From Planctomycetia bacterium (GTDB lineage Bacteria; Planctomycetota; Planctomycetia; Pirellulales; JACPPG01): 64,000 bases of DNA. Of this stretch, positions 15,345 to 24,207 are shown piece after piece. The stretch is from assembly GCA_016191115.1 (NCBI GenBank), contig JACPPG010000037.1, forward strand, positions 1 to 64,000, given 5' to 3'. Made by a program: the position numbers and the translations under genes. Position 1 is the first letter of the stretch. The number at the start of each line of letters is the position of its first letter. A model generated the notes under the pieces. That model was not told the DNA's origin. It ran no database searches and worked only from the letters and a program-made list of their open reading frames with translations.

Positions 15345-16505
15345 TCATTGCGCGTTTCCGGCCGGGCATTGGTCCAGCAGCCTGCCTTCCCATCGGGCGA
15401 GCCCCTCCTGGAGTCGCGCGAGCGCCTCGGGTCGCGAGTCGGCTTGGGCAAATACCGTCATCACCGGCCCGCCGGGCTGGATGCGCGTGCCGGATGCCGG
15501 GATGTCGGCAAGCTCCGTACATGCGCGGTCGGCACAGGCGAGGGCCGCACGGCTAAAGGCGTCCGTGATGGTCGCGCCGCACGGAACGTAGAGGATTCTT
15601 TTGGCGTGCCAGCTTGACGAGACCGCGGGCGCGGCCTCCGGCAATCGACGGTCGCGGCAGACGGCCACATGCCAGCCGACGGCCGAGAAGCCGGTCGCCC
15701 GCTCCAGGATTTCGACCGACGCCGTGTAGCGAGGATTGACCTCGATGGCCCAAATGTCGCGGCCGTCATCGATATAGTCGACGCCAAACAGGCCCACCAG
15801 ACCGAACTCGGCGCAGAGAACTTGTCCGATCCGCGCGAGCACGACCGTCCGCGCCTCGTCCAGCGGCAGGGGCCCCAGCGAGCCGGCGTACCGACAGGCA
15901 AGTTCGCCCGGCAAACGCGCGAGCAACAATTGCTCGGTCGCGCCCAAGAGTCGAGCGGTGCCGGCCGCGGCCAGATAGATCGCCGCGCACGGCACTCCTT
16001 CGGCGCGTCGTTGAAAGTAATGGCGCCCGCGCCCCGGCACGATGGCGCCGGCATTCCCGCGCCACGAGAAGATTCCCTGCCCGCCGCACGAGCGGTACGG
16101 TTTGCTGAGCCAGGCGCCATCCGTCGGCAGTCGGTCGGGGGTTCGCCGCAGTTCGGGCGCGAGCAATCCGGCGCGCGCGAGCACATGTGCCACGAGGAAT
16201 GGATCGCGGACCCGCGCCAGCACGCAGGCCGGGTTGCCATAGAGAGTCCGCTGTGAGGCGATCCGCGTCACCAGGGCCGGATAATTTTCCAAGGCGCCGG
16301 TATACATCCATGCGCCTGGCGGGGACGCGCGGGCAATCGTTTCCAAGCCGGCCGGGTACCCCACTGCGGCCGTCACGCGGGCCACCGCGGCCAGATCGGC
16401 GTCGGCGAACCGGTCGCCGCACACGGGCGCCAGGCCGGCGGCCAATGCCGAAAATGCGGCCGCCCGCGTGCTGGCCCCCAGAATCAGCAGGTTGTCGGAC
16501 ATCAT
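15345..16505 (-). CDS. ATP-grasp domain protein, COG2232-like
   Basis: A 386-residue ATP-grasp enzyme. It opens with LLILGASTRAAAFSALAAG, a Rossmann-like pre-ATP-grasp domain. The ATP-grasp core has WLSKPYRSCGGQGIFSW (phosphate-binding loop, about residues 130-146) and LVGLFGVDYIDDGRDIWAIEVNPRYTASVEI with the metal-binding E and N (about 232-262). Proteins of this kind (predicted carboligases of COG2232) accompany the tetrahydromethanopterin C1 pathway in methylotrophs and planctomycetes; whether that applies here cannot be decided, since no pathway partner lies nearby. Two adjacent ATGs (16505 and 16502) are equally good. Confidence 0.8.
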   Translation of the reverse strand: MMSDNLLILGASTRAAAFSALAAGLAPVCGDRFADADLAAVARVTAAVGYPAGLETIARASPPGAWMYTGALENYPALVTRIASQRTLYGNPACVLARVRDPFLVAHVLARAGLLAPELRRTPDRLPTDGAWLSKPYRSCGGQGIFSWRGNAGAIVPGRGRHYFQRRAEGVPCAAIYLAAAGTARLLGATEQLLLARLPGELACRYAGSLGPLPLDEARTVVLARIGQVLCAEFGLVGLFGVDYIDDGRDIWAIEVNPRYTASVEILERATGFSAVGWHVAVCRDRRLPEAAPAVSSSWHAKRILYVPCGATITDAFSRAALACADRACTELADIPASGTRIQPGGPVMTVFAQADSRPEALARLQEGLARWEGRLLDQCPAGNAQ

Positions 16506-16706
16506 TTGCCTCAAAGAATTTATGGCCCCGTAAGGCGCGGTCCGCGCGGCTGACACCCAGTTGTGGGCTGGATTTTCTTGCAGGCTCTGGGAGGTTCCTG
16601 AGCTATGTTTCAGATGGACCTCATCTCACAAAGGGCACTTCCGCGACGTCGGCCGCAAGGCTGCCGCCATCCCATCACATCGTCTCCGCGAAAAGGCAGG
16701 TGGATT

Positions 16707-18395
16707 ATGCGTGCCACGGGCAAAAACGTTTCGTCGCAGTCCGCGAAATCCCGGCTTCCGAAGCGCACCGGCGCGATCGTCGTCCTCGCGGCACTATTCA
16801 TGATAGCCATGTTGGGCATGGTGGCCTTCAGCGTCGACGTGGGATACATCGCCAAGGTCAATGCCGAGCTGAAGCGCACCTGCGACGCCGGCGCCTTGGC
16901 GGGCGCGCGTTCGCTGGTCGACGGCACGGGGGCGGCCGAGCAGGCGGTCCGCGACTACGTGGCCTTGAACCCCGTCGCCAATCACGGCGTCTCCAGCGGA
17001 GACACGATCGTCGAATGCGGGTCGTGGGACCCCAACAGCCGCACGTTTGCCGTGAACAGCACGACGCCCTCGGCGGTGCGCGTCACGCTGAACAACAACG
17101 CGGAGCCATTGTTCTTTGCCCGGGTGTTGAACACCAATTCGTTCAACGCCACGGCCCAATCGGTGGCCATGCACCAGCCGCGCGACATCATGCTGGTGCT
17201 CGATTTCTCGGCGTCGATGTGCTACGACAGCCAATTCCGGCAGATCCCCACGCTCGGCCGCTCGCTCGTGGAAAGCAGCTTGCAGCAGATCTATCAGGAC
17301 CTGAGCAGTCCGCAATACGGCACGCTGACCTTCACGCCGCAATGCGCGACGATCACTGGCATGTCGCCCACCAACTCGAACATGGCCCAGATCACGACCA
17401 AGTTTAAGAACGACGATTCCGCCTACGTGACCTCGACCAAGACGATCAACCAGGTGAAGCTGCAATTCTCCAACGGCGCCACGCAGACCTTTAGCAACCC
17501 GGGTGGCACCACGGGAACCTTCAAGGGCACAGGCTCAAACTCGGGCCGGCAAATCGATGCCGTGTACGTCAAGTCAGGCACCAACGACAACAGCGGGGGC
17601 TCCGGCGAGAAATTCGCCGATGACGCGACCACGCTGAAGACCCTGTTCGGTCTGGCCAACGTGGCCTATCCGTACGCCGGCGATAGCTGGTCCAACTATA
17701 TCAGCTACGTCAAAAGCGACACCGACGTGGACAACGCCGGCTACCGCAAGATGTATGGCTACATGACGTGGGTCAATTATCTGCAGGCCCAGCGTTCCGC
17801 GTACAGCCAGACGCCCGACTTGTGGAAGACGCACGAGCAGCCGGTCACTGCCTTGAAGGATTCGGTGACGATGTTCGTGAACTACATTTCCGCCGGTCGC
17901 AACAACGATCGATTGGGCTTGTCGATCTATACGTACTCTGACCAGACGGCGATCCTCGAGAGCCCGCTCACGGCCAACTACCTGACGCTGTCCACGACGA
18001 CGAGCCAGCGGCAGGCAGGCCACTATATTTCCGGGACGAACATCTACAACGGCATGAGGACCGCTCGCCTGGAATTGCAGAATAACGGCCGCGTCGGCGC
18101 CTTCAGGATGATGGTGTTGATGACCGACGGCGTGGCTAACTTGCCCGGCTCGACCACCAACGCCAAGAACCTCGTGCTGCAGGAAGCGCAAGCGGCCGCC
18201 ACCGCGCGCATCCCGATCGTCACGATCAGCATGGGCGCCTTGGCCGACACGGCGCTCATGAGCCAGGTGGCGAGCACCTCGGGCGGCGTGTACTTCAACA
18301 TTCCCGGTGGCCAGACGGCGGCACAGTACCAGGAGCAGCTTGAAGCCGTGTGGAAACAAGTCGCGGATAACAAGCCGTTGAAACTCGTTGAGTAG
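16707..18395 (+). CDS. TadG-like pilus-associated protein with VWA domain
   Basis: A 562-residue protein. Near the N-terminus RTGAIVVLAALFMIAMLGMVAFSVDVGYI is the prepilin-like membrane helix of TadE/TadG proteins, followed by the characteristic KVNAELKRTCDAGALAGARSL. A von Willebrand A domain starts near residue 158 with IMLVLDFSASM (MIDAS D-x-S-x-S) and contains a large insertion (about 170-370). It resumes with LGLSIYTYSD and MMVLMTDGVANLPG. TadG proteins sit in the inner membrane and are linked to tight-adherence pili or to the envelope. ATG 16707 follows AGGTGG. No tad genes are adjacent, a common situation in planctomycetes. Confidence 0.87.
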   Translation: MRATGKNVSSQSAKSRLPKRTGAIVVLAALFMIAMLGMVAFSVDVGYIAKVNAELKRTCDAGALAGARSLVDGTGAAEQAVRDYVALNPVANHGVSSGDTIVECGSWDPNSRTFAVNSTTPSAVRVTLNNNAEPLFFARVLNTNSFNATAQSVAMHQPRDIMLVLDFSASMCYDSQFRQIPTLGRSLVESSLQQIYQDLSSPQYGTLTFTPQCATITGMSPTNSNMAQITTKFKNDDSAYVTSTKTINQVKLQFSNGATQTFSNPGGTTGTFKGTGSNSGRQIDAVYVKSGTNDNSGGSGEKFADDATTLKTLFGLANVAYPYAGDSWSNYISYVKSDTDVDNAGYRKMYGYMTWVNYLQAQRSAYSQTPDLWKTHEQPVTALKDSVTMFVNYISAGRNNDRLGLSIYTYSDQTAILESPLTANYLTLSTTTSQRQAGHYISGTNIYNGMRTARLELQNNGRVGAFRMMVLMTDGVANLPGSTTNAKNLVLQEAQAAATARIPIVTISMGALADTALMSQVASTSGGVYFNIPGGQTAAQYQEQLEAVWKQVADNKPLKLVE

Positions 18396-18502
18396 GCCCG
18401 CGAAACGCGTCGCCTGCGGCGCCGCCACTGAAACGTGGCGGGCCGCCGGCGGCGCGGGCCCAATGGCAACCCGGCGCTGCTCTTACCCGGTCCTGTCCGC
18501 CG

Positions 18503-18919
18503 TCAGCGGACGAATTGCTGGCACCAGTACACCGTGCCGTCGGCGGCCGTGTAGGCGGCCACGCCGATCTTCCGATGGCCGGGGCTGAGAATGTTCGCCC
18601 GATGGCCGGGCGAATTCATCCACGAACGGACCGCCTCCTGGCTGTTGGTCTGTCCCATGGCGATGTTCTCGGCCACCGCCTTCGTGGTGTGCCGCAAGGT
18701 GCGCGTCCGCGTCATCCAAGCAGCGTGATGCCGCGCCGAGCGAACCAGCTCGACGTCGACTTCAAGAACCGGCAGGCCGTGTCGCTGCCGCTCGGCATTG
18801 GTGCGGGTTACGATCGCTTCCTCGACGGGGTGCAACGCCACTTCGCGCGCTGCGCCCGCCGCTTGGGCCGGATCGGCCAGATTCAGCAATAGCGCCATCG
18901 TCATCAGATGCTCGAACAT
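18503..18919 (-). CDS. CAP-domain (SCP/PR-1-like) secreted protein
   Basis: This 138-residue exported protein has a short signal (about 1-20, ending PAQA) and one CAP domain. EAIVTRTNAERQRHGLPVLEVD opens it; ARHHAAWMTRTRTLRHT with the zinc-site histidines, AENIAMG, and WMNSPGHRANIL are all conserved. Bacterial CAP proteins of this size are extracellular, with suggested roles in envelope or lipid binding. It stands alone between the TadG-like gene (convergent) and the tRNA gene. The bases from 18920 to 19180 contain nothing definite. Confidence 0.88.
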   Translation of the reverse strand: MFEHLMTMALLLNLADPAQAAGAAREVALHPVEEAIVTRTNAERQRHGLPVLEVDVELVRSARHHAAWMTRTRTLRHTTKAVAENIAMGQTNSQEAVRSWMNSPGHRANILSPGHRKIGVAAYTAADGTVYWCQQFVR

Positions 18920-19180
18920 CGAGGGTCCTCCTCCAGGTGATGAAACTGCCGGAAGCTCACGGGCGCGAGGCGTGTCATGACGCCGCGGGGCCGCGAGGCA
19001 AAAAAGGTTGGGGGTGGGGTGCGGTCAGGCAGGATTAACGGGCCGCAACGTGCGACAAGTCGACCACGAGCTTAACGGCCCGAGCGCGTGCGTCAAGGAC
19101 CTGCGGGCGAATGACGCGCGAATCGCGCCTCAAGTTGCACGCCCGCGCGGGCCGTCCTAAAATGCGTCTTTGGCGCGTAT

Positions 19181-19254
19181 GTCCCCGTAGCTCAACTGGA
19201 TAGAGCGTCGGCCTCCGGAGCCGAAGGTTACAGGTTCGAATCCTGTCGGGGATA
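19181..19254 (+). tRNA. tRNA-Arg (anticodon CCG)
   Basis: A 74-nt cloverleaf including the discriminator base. The acceptor pairs GTCCCCG with CGGGGAT (first pair G-U), the D arm is GCTC..GAGC, and the anticodon stem TCGGC/GCCGA frames the loop CTCCGGA with anticodon CCG. The T arm is ACAGG TTCGAAT CCTGT. CCA is not encoded. It reads the abundant CGG arginine codons of this GC-rich genome. Confidence 0.95.
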
Positions 19255-19440
19255 TTCACCGACCATCGCGCCGCGTTCGGGAGGCCAGGGTCGCGTGTGC
19301 GTGAGTTGTCGGGCCCTTGCGGGTCAGTAGCGTCGGCTTCATTGGCCGACGCTCGCGAAGGCGGGAGAGGCACGCAAGAAAAACTCGGCAACGCCCCTCT
19401 TTCGCCGCCTCTGGCGGCATCTTAGCATGGCGAAGCCGAG

Positions 19441-19482
19441 GGCCCGGCCGGAGCCTGTAACTCCGGTCGGGCCATCATTTTT
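19441..19482 (+). terminator. Rho-independent-type terminator hairpin
   Basis: A 13-bp GC-rich stem (GGCCCGGCCGGAG, loop of 7, CTCCGGTCGGGCC) with one G-U pair is followed by ATCATTTTT. It lies 187 bases after the tRNA-Arg gene and before the gene at 19510, so it can end the tRNA transcript. Bases 19255-19440 contain no gene; a small hairpin GCCGCC-TCT-GGCGGC lies at about 19404-19418. Confidence 0.75.
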
Positions 19483-19509
19483 AAGCCTAGCTGAGCGGAC
19501 GTCAAAGAG

Positions 19510-20079
19510 ATGGGCGGAAAACCGGCGGCCCTGCTCGGTTTCTTGGGCGGAATGATCGCCGGAGTCCTGCTCGCTGTGGCGCTCTCGGCTTCGCCAGGCG
19601 CCAGACCGGGTGCTGACGATAGGAAGCTGACGGCCGAACAGAGAAACGTCGAACTGCCATCGAATCCGGGTCACCAGTTCAACGTCTCACGATGGGAGAT
19701 AAAGCGCCGCATCGAAGCGGCCGGCTTCCAATTCGCGGGCGATTCATCGGCTGTAGAAGAAGACGATCGATTCCTGGATAGGCTCTCTGGCGGCGGCATT
19801 CTGGTCGGTATTTCCGGGCCGGCAGCCCAGCCGCGTGATCTTGTCGTGTCGCTCTTCTATGGCCCCAATCCTACAACGGACGCGGCCAGCACTGGAACGA
19901 GCGACATGTTAGAGCTGTTTCGCGCGCTCGCCCCAGAATGGCCGGATGGCCAAGGCTGGTTTTCACAAGCGGCCAGGCGAGTGGAGCCCGACGACTCGAT
20001 CTGTCGCGTTAAGAATCGCGTTCGATTCGAGGTCAAACATGGCAGGGGCGTTCTGTCCTTCTTCATGACCGCCCAATAG
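19510..20079 (+). CDS. Unknown membrane-anchored protein
   Basis: This 189-residue protein has an N-terminal membrane helix (about residues 5-27, LLGFLGGMIAGVLLAVALSA) and no lipobox. The soluble part, presumably outside the cytoplasm, has predicted alpha/beta character (SRWEIKRRIEAAGFQF, DLVVSLFYGPNP, RVRFEVKHGRGVLSFFM) but no motif I can assign. It stands alone after the terminator at 19441. Composition is like its neighbours. Confidence 0.65.
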   Translation: MGGKPAALLGFLGGMIAGVLLAVALSASPGARPGADDRKLTAEQRNVELPSNPGHQFNVSRWEIKRRIEAAGFQFAGDSSAVEEDDRFLDRLSGGGILVGISGPAAQPRDLVVSLFYGPNPTTDAASTGTSDMLELFRALAPEWPDGQGWFSQAARRVEPDDSICRVKNRVRFEVKHGRGVLSFFMTAQ

Positions 20080-20142
20080 CCGGCTGAAAAAGATTTTTAG
20101 CGGCGCAACCATTTGCGGCGCGTGACGTTTGCGTTGTGAACC

Positions 20143-20269
20143 CGGCGCACCGGCGGGAAAGTGGGACAGGCACCGAGACGAAACGTTGGTCTGAAAGGGC
20201 TTGCGCTGTTTATGCTCGGAGCCAGTCCCATTTTCCCGCCTCGCCATTTTGAAAAACAGAATGGCCCTG
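20143..20269. repeat. Palindromic element B, copy 1 (left end missing)
   Basis: Arms at 20152-20177 and 20215-20240 (GGCGGGAAAGTGGGACAGGC... against ...CAGTCCCATTTTCCCGCC) form a 26-bp hairpin with three mismatches. The right end TGGCCCTG at 20262-20269 is the terminal repeat seen in copy 2. Bases upstream of 20143 do not match the other copies. Small open frames inside (ASPIFPPRHFEKQ) recur with the repeat and are not genes. Confidence 0.85.
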
Positions 20270-20410
20270 GGCGCAATCGCAGGAGCCTTGTTCGACGTTG
20301 GGACGGGCCGCTACCCGCCGCCGCCGCAGGATGCCGGCGAATCTGCGGTTGCGCAATGGAAGGCAGATTTGGCGCTTGTCCGCGAAGAAGCTGACCGAGC
20401 CAACAAGTAT

Positions 20411-21061
20411 CTACTGGCCGATTCTGACCTCGTGCTGCGTAATGCAACCAATGCGGGTCCAGCGGGGAATCAGGGTCAGCGATTCGGGTGCCGCGATTTC
20501 CAGAAGCTCGCCAGTTCCTTGCCGCGCGACTCCAGATTCCAGCTTTCCGAACCAACGCACGAGCCAGGCTCCCCAGTTGTTCACCGGAACCGAGAAATCG
20601 CAAAGCAGAAACAGGCCCCCGAGCTTCAAAATGCGTCGTGCTTCTCGGAAGGCTCCTTGCTTGACCGGGTGTTCCAGGTGATGGAAAACCATCGAACTGA
20701 TGACGATATCCGCCGATTTGTCTTCAATGGGCACTTTGTCGATTGATGCCTGCAAGAGTCTTGCCTGCGGCAGACGCCGCCCGGCGATCGATAGCATTCG
20801 CTGGTCGATGTCCACTCCTGTCAGCGACAAATCGGGGCGCTCGATTGCAAGGCGGCGCAACACGGTGCCGGGACCACAACCGAGATCGACAAGGGTGGTC
20901 CCTGTGCCAGCCAAAGTCTTTACATCCGCGACGACATCACGCCAAACACCACGCAGCATGGGGCGCGCGAGCATCTCGTACATCGGCGTCAGAAAATGAA
21001 AGCCCGCTCCCGGCAGAAACTCGGCTGTGTCGTCCTTGGTCGATCCCGAAGCGCCGGCCAT
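20411..21061 (-). CDS. Class I SAM-dependent methyltransferase
   Basis: This 216-residue cytoplasmic enzyme of the Methyltransf_11/25 type has motif I TTLVDLGCGPGTVLRRL at about residues 55-71 and LTGVDIDQRMLSIA with the ribose-binding aspartate. Then come ADIVISSMVFHHLEHPVKQGAFREARRILKLGGLFLLCDF (about 113-152), the motif IV to V region. The first 45 residues (FLPGAGFHFLTPMYEMLARP) resemble menaquinone/UbiE-like and lipid methyltransferases, so the substrate may be a lipid or quinone-type compound. This is inference. It ends close to element B on one side and is preceded by a 250-base gap with no gene. Confidence 0.87.
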   Translation of the reverse strand: MAGASGSTKDDTAEFLPGAGFHFLTPMYEMLARPMLRGVWRDVVADVKTLAGTGTTLVDLGCGPGTVLRRLAIERPDLSLTGVDIDQRMLSIAGRRLPQARLLQASIDKVPIEDKSADIVISSMVFHHLEHPVKQGAFREARRILKLGGLFLLCDFSVPVNNWGAWLVRWFGKLESGVARQGTGELLEIAAPESLTLIPRWTRIGCITQHEVRIGQ

Positions 21062-21314
21062 GTGTGTAGCCTCTTTGCCTGATGTATGAGCGGAACGATG
21101 CGTGTCTTTCAGCTCGCTAGAACGTGGCGTTTCGGATTGGAGCAGAATCCGTGATGCCGGTACAGCTTGGCCGTCGCTGCTCTCTGTTACTCACCCACTC
21201 ACCGTGGCGCACGGGGCCATGGGCCCCTGTGCCGATGTTTGCCCATCTCGGTCCACATATGGCCATGCATCGTACCTCCTTGCCAGCAGCGGCTCCAGGC
21301 AAACTCTTGACGGC

Positions 21315-21352
21315 AGGAGAACTGCAAAGTCCTGGAAGAGGGGGTCAGGCAC
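21315..21352. repeat. Palindromic element A, copy 3 (left half only)
   Basis: The left terminal repeat CAGGAGAACTGCAAAG and the phrase GGGGGTCAGGCACA are present. Sequence then passes directly into element B at 21353. The right half of A is not found beyond B. Bases 21062-21314 upstream hold no gene. Confidence 0.75.
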
Positions 21353-21508
21353 AGGGCCGTTCACAGATTCAAGCTTGCCGGCGGCGCACCGGCGGGAAAG
21401 TGGGACAGGCACCGAGACGCAACGTTGGTCTGAAAGGACTTGCGCTGTTTATGCGCGGAGCCAGCCCCATTTTCCCGCCTCGCCATTTTGAAAAACAGAA
21501 TGGCCCTG
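21353..21508. repeat. Palindromic element B, copy 2 (complete)
   Basis: This is a 156-bp element with 11-bp terminal inverted repeats (CAGGGCCGTTC at 21353-21363; GAATGGCCCTG at 21498-21508, one mismatch). The internal 26-bp hairpin arms lie at about 21392-21417 and 21455-21480. It shares all but a few bases with copies 1 and 3 (20143-20269, 26172-26318). It has no coding capacity and a MITE-like structure. Confidence 0.85.
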
Positions 21509-21743
21509 GGGTCAAGGCGCGGCACCGGGCGAACGTCGGGGTGATACACTGCTAAGAAGGGGCACCCCCGGCACTTGGGCGGGAGTCGCGACGATTTTCT
21601 CGGCAGGCGATAATCCTCGTCATCATCGCGGGACTGCACGGCGGCTCGCCGCGCGCGGCGCGCTCGTCGCCATAGGGTTCGCGTGCCTTCTGGCCGGAAC
21701 CCACGCTACCTGCGCCGCCGATATCGCCGCACGGCACGCGCAA

Positions 21744-23090
21744 GTGAACGAAAAGTTTGCCGGCCAATTGGCCGAGCTGGCGGCGTGGGCCGATCGACAA
21801 GGCCTGACCGACGAGGCGCGGGTAACGCGGGCGTGGTTGCCGCCACGAGGGCCTAACCAGATTGCGCTCGTCTGCCGCCCCGGCCCTGAGGGGGACGCCA
21901 CGAAACCACCGGCGTCGCACGCGGCGGCCTGGGAAGAAAAGTTCGCGGCACTTCGCCGCGAGCAGGCTGCGGCGCTCTTCGCGCTCGCCCAGGACGCCGC
22001 GAAGTCTGGGCACGCCGGCACCGCATTCCTCATCCTGCCGCGGGTCGTCCGCGAGGATCCCGACCACGCGGAAGCGCGGGCCATCCTGGGCTACGAGCAG
22101 GTCGACGGGCGATGGCTCACGCCGTTCGAGAGTCACAAGGCGCACGACGGCCAGGTGTGGCACGAGCGGTTCGGTTGGCTGCCTGCGGATCACGTCGCCC
22201 GCTACGAGGCTGGCGAGCGCTTCTATGGCGGGCGATGGATGTCGGCCGAAGCCGAGGCTCGCGTGCGATCCGATCCGCGGCGCGGTTGGGACATCGGCAC
22301 CGAGCATTATCAGGTCCACACCGATCTCGGCCTGGAAGAGGGCGTGCGGCTGGCCGTCCGGCTGGAGAAGCTGTACGACGCGTGGCAGCAACTGTTCGCT
22401 GGTTTCTGCGCCAGCGAAGAGCAGCTCGCCCGTCGCTTTGCCCGGCAGACGGCGGTGCGCAGCGAGCCGCGGCGGCACAAGGTCGTTTACTTCAAGAGCC
22501 GTAACGAATACGTCCGCGCGCTCGAGAAGGACGAACCGAAGATCGGCATGACGACCGGGTATTACCTGGCCGCGAAGCGGGCCGCATATTTCTTTGCCGG
22601 CGAAGATTTCGACGCGAGCAACCTGTACCACGAGGCCACGCACCAACTGTTCAGCGAAATCCGGCCTGTAGCCCGCGACATCGGCCGGGACGCGAACTTC
22701 TGGATCATCGAGGGCATCGCCTGCTACATGGAATCGCTGGTGGAACAAGGCGACTGGTGCCTGGTGGGCGGCAACGAGGCCGTGCGGTTACAGGACGCCC
22801 GCCATCGCCTGGTGGTCGACAACTACTACGTGCCGCTTGCCGAGCTGACGACGTTTGGAATGCAGCGGCTGCAGCACGACCCACGGATTGCCATGCTGTA
22901 TAGCGAGGCGTCGGGCCTGACGCATTTCCTCATGCACGACGCCGGCGGCCGCTACCGCGACGCCCTGGTCGAGTACCTGGTGGCCGTGTATACGGGACAC
23001 GACAACCGCGGCACGCTCGCGCGGATCATTGGCAAGAGCGATGGAGAGCTCGACACGGAATATCGGAAGTTCATCGAGGGCTTGGAATGA
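21744..23090 (+). CDS. Exported gluzincin-like metallopeptidase (HEATH motif), DUF1570-like
   Basis: The 448 residues from GTG 21744 form a helical N-terminal part (about 1-170) and a zinc-peptidase-like domain. YHEATHQLFSE (HExxH) lies near residues 295-305, with WIIEGIACYMESLVEQG about 35 residues later, supplying the expected third zinc ligand glutamate. Planctomycetes encode many such DUF1570-type proteins. In the same frame just upstream (21663-21743) the codons read LVAIGFACLLAGTHATCAAD, a convincing signal peptide, but no ATG, GTG or TTG precedes it in frame. The native start seems lost or non-standard, or the sequence carries an error. The coordinates given use the first standard start. 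Confidence 0.72.
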   Translation: MNEKFAGQLAELAAWADRQGLTDEARVTRAWLPPRGPNQIALVCRPGPEGDATKPPASHAAAWEEKFAALRREQAAALFALAQDAAKSGHAGTAFLILPRVVREDPDHAEARAILGYEQVDGRWLTPFESHKAHDGQVWHERFGWLPADHVARYEAGERFYGGRWMSAEAEARVRSDPRRGWDIGTEHYQVHTDLGLEEGVRLAVRLEKLYDAWQQLFAGFCASEEQLARRFARQTAVRSEPRRHKVVYFKSRNEYVRALEKDEPKIGMTTGYYLAAKRAAYFFAGEDFDASNLYHEATHQLFSEIRPVARDIGRDANFWIIEGIACYMESLVEQGDWCLVGGNEAVRLQDARHRLVVDNYYVPLAELTTFGMQRLQHDPRIAMLYSEASGLTHFLMHDAGGRYRDALVEYLVAVYTGHDNRGTLARIIGKSDGELDTEYRKFIEGLE

Positions 23091-23151
23091 GTTGGTGATG
23101 CGTCCGCCGCGCAATCCCAGGGGATGCCACCCCCGGGGCTTTGGGTGCCGG

Positions 23152-23970
23152 ATGGACGAACTGATTCCTCTCGAACGCGGAGAACAGATTGTGCGGCCTT
23201 GGAAGCTTGCCGAGACGAACTACGGCTACGTGAAGGAGCACGCCTTCGAGGTGGCGGTGCTGCCGCTGGGCGCCACGGAACCGCACAATCTGCACTTGCC
23301 GTACGGGACCGACACGCTGGAAGGGGACACGGTGGGCGATGAAATTTGCGCCGCCGCCCACGAGCGTGGCGCCCGGGTCGTGCTCTTGCCGACGATTCCC
23401 TACGGCACCGAGACGAACCAGATGGCGTTCCCGTTGGCGATGAACGTCAACCCGTCGACCTTGGCGGCGGTGATCGGCGACCTGGTGGATTCGCTGGTGC
23501 GGCACGGCATCCGCAAGATCGTGCTCTTGAACAGCCACGGCGGGAACGATCTCAAGCCGGTGCTGCGCGAGTTGTTCGGTCGTACGCCCGCGCATTTGTT
23601 TCTGTGCAACTGGTACCAGGTGCTCGCGGACGTGGAGCGCGATATCTTCGTCGAGCCGGGGGACCACGCCGGCGAGATGGAGACGTCGTTCGTGCTGGCC
23701 CACCGGCCGGACCTGGTAGCGCGGCGGGCCGACGGCGCCCTGGCGGCCGACGAAGGGGCCACGGCACAGACCCGCTTCGAGGCGGTCAACCACGGCTGGG
23801 TCTCGATCACGCGCCCGTGGCATTTGCTGACGACCAATACCGGCGCCGGCAACCCGCACGCGGCCACGGCCGAGAAGGGGCGGCGAATGATGGAGCTACT
23901 GGTCGAGCGGCTGGCGCAGTTCCTGGTCGAGCTATCGGCGGCGAAAGTGGACGAGCGGTTTCCGTATTAA
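23152..23970 (+). CDS. Creatininase-family amidohydrolase
   Basis: This 272-residue enzyme of the creatininase/FAPy-deformylase-like family has LPLGATEPHNLHLPYGTDTLEGD (about residues 39-61), which carries the metal-binding Glu, His and Asp. IVLLNSHGGND (about 122-132) and GDHAGEMETSFVL (about 170-182) complete the site. Members hydrolyse cyclic or linear amides using two metal ions. The true substrate is unknown: creatinine is only the type case. ATG 23152 lies 61 bases after the metallopeptidase stop on the same strand. The sulfatase gene follows 237 bases later. Confidence 0.9.
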   Translation: MDELIPLERGEQIVRPWKLAETNYGYVKEHAFEVAVLPLGATEPHNLHLPYGTDTLEGDTVGDEICAAAHERGARVVLLPTIPYGTETNQMAFPLAMNVNPSTLAAVIGDLVDSLVRHGIRKIVLLNSHGGNDLKPVLRELFGRTPAHLFLCNWYQVLADVERDIFVEPGDHAGEMETSFVLAHRPDLVARRADGALAADEGATAQTRFEAVNHGWVSITRPWHLLTTNTGAGNPHAATAEKGRRMMELLVERLAQFLVELSAAKVDERFPY

Positions 23971-24207
23971 ACCCGCTGACCCAGGCTGCCAACCAGCGCT
24001 CCCTGGAAGCGATGGCTGCCGTCGAGACGACGACGCCCCTGCGTGTCCCCCTCGACCGCGTGTCGCAATCCATCACCCGCGAAGGGCATCGCACCCGCGG
24101 GCTGAATCCCCTCGTTGGCAACGACGCACGGCTGGCGGAGGTCTTGCTGCGGGGTGAGTACGTGCTGCACGGTTTTCGCTCCTCCGTCCTTGGCGGAGAC
24201 ATGACTC

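Noticed and set aside
16605..16706. Longer N-terminus of the TadG-like protein
   Set aside because: The upstream codons are basic and non-conserved; ATG 16707 with AGGTGG gives the normal prepilin-like start.
19035..19391. Minus-strand open frame containing [18 protein letters not shown]
   Set aside because: This is the well-known false protein produced by translating the strand opposite a tRNA gene; it covers tRNA-Arg(CCG).
20161..20394. Small plus-strand frame with ASPIFPPRHFEKQ
   Set aside because: The same peptide recurs at each copy of element B, so it is repeat sequence, not a conserved small gene.
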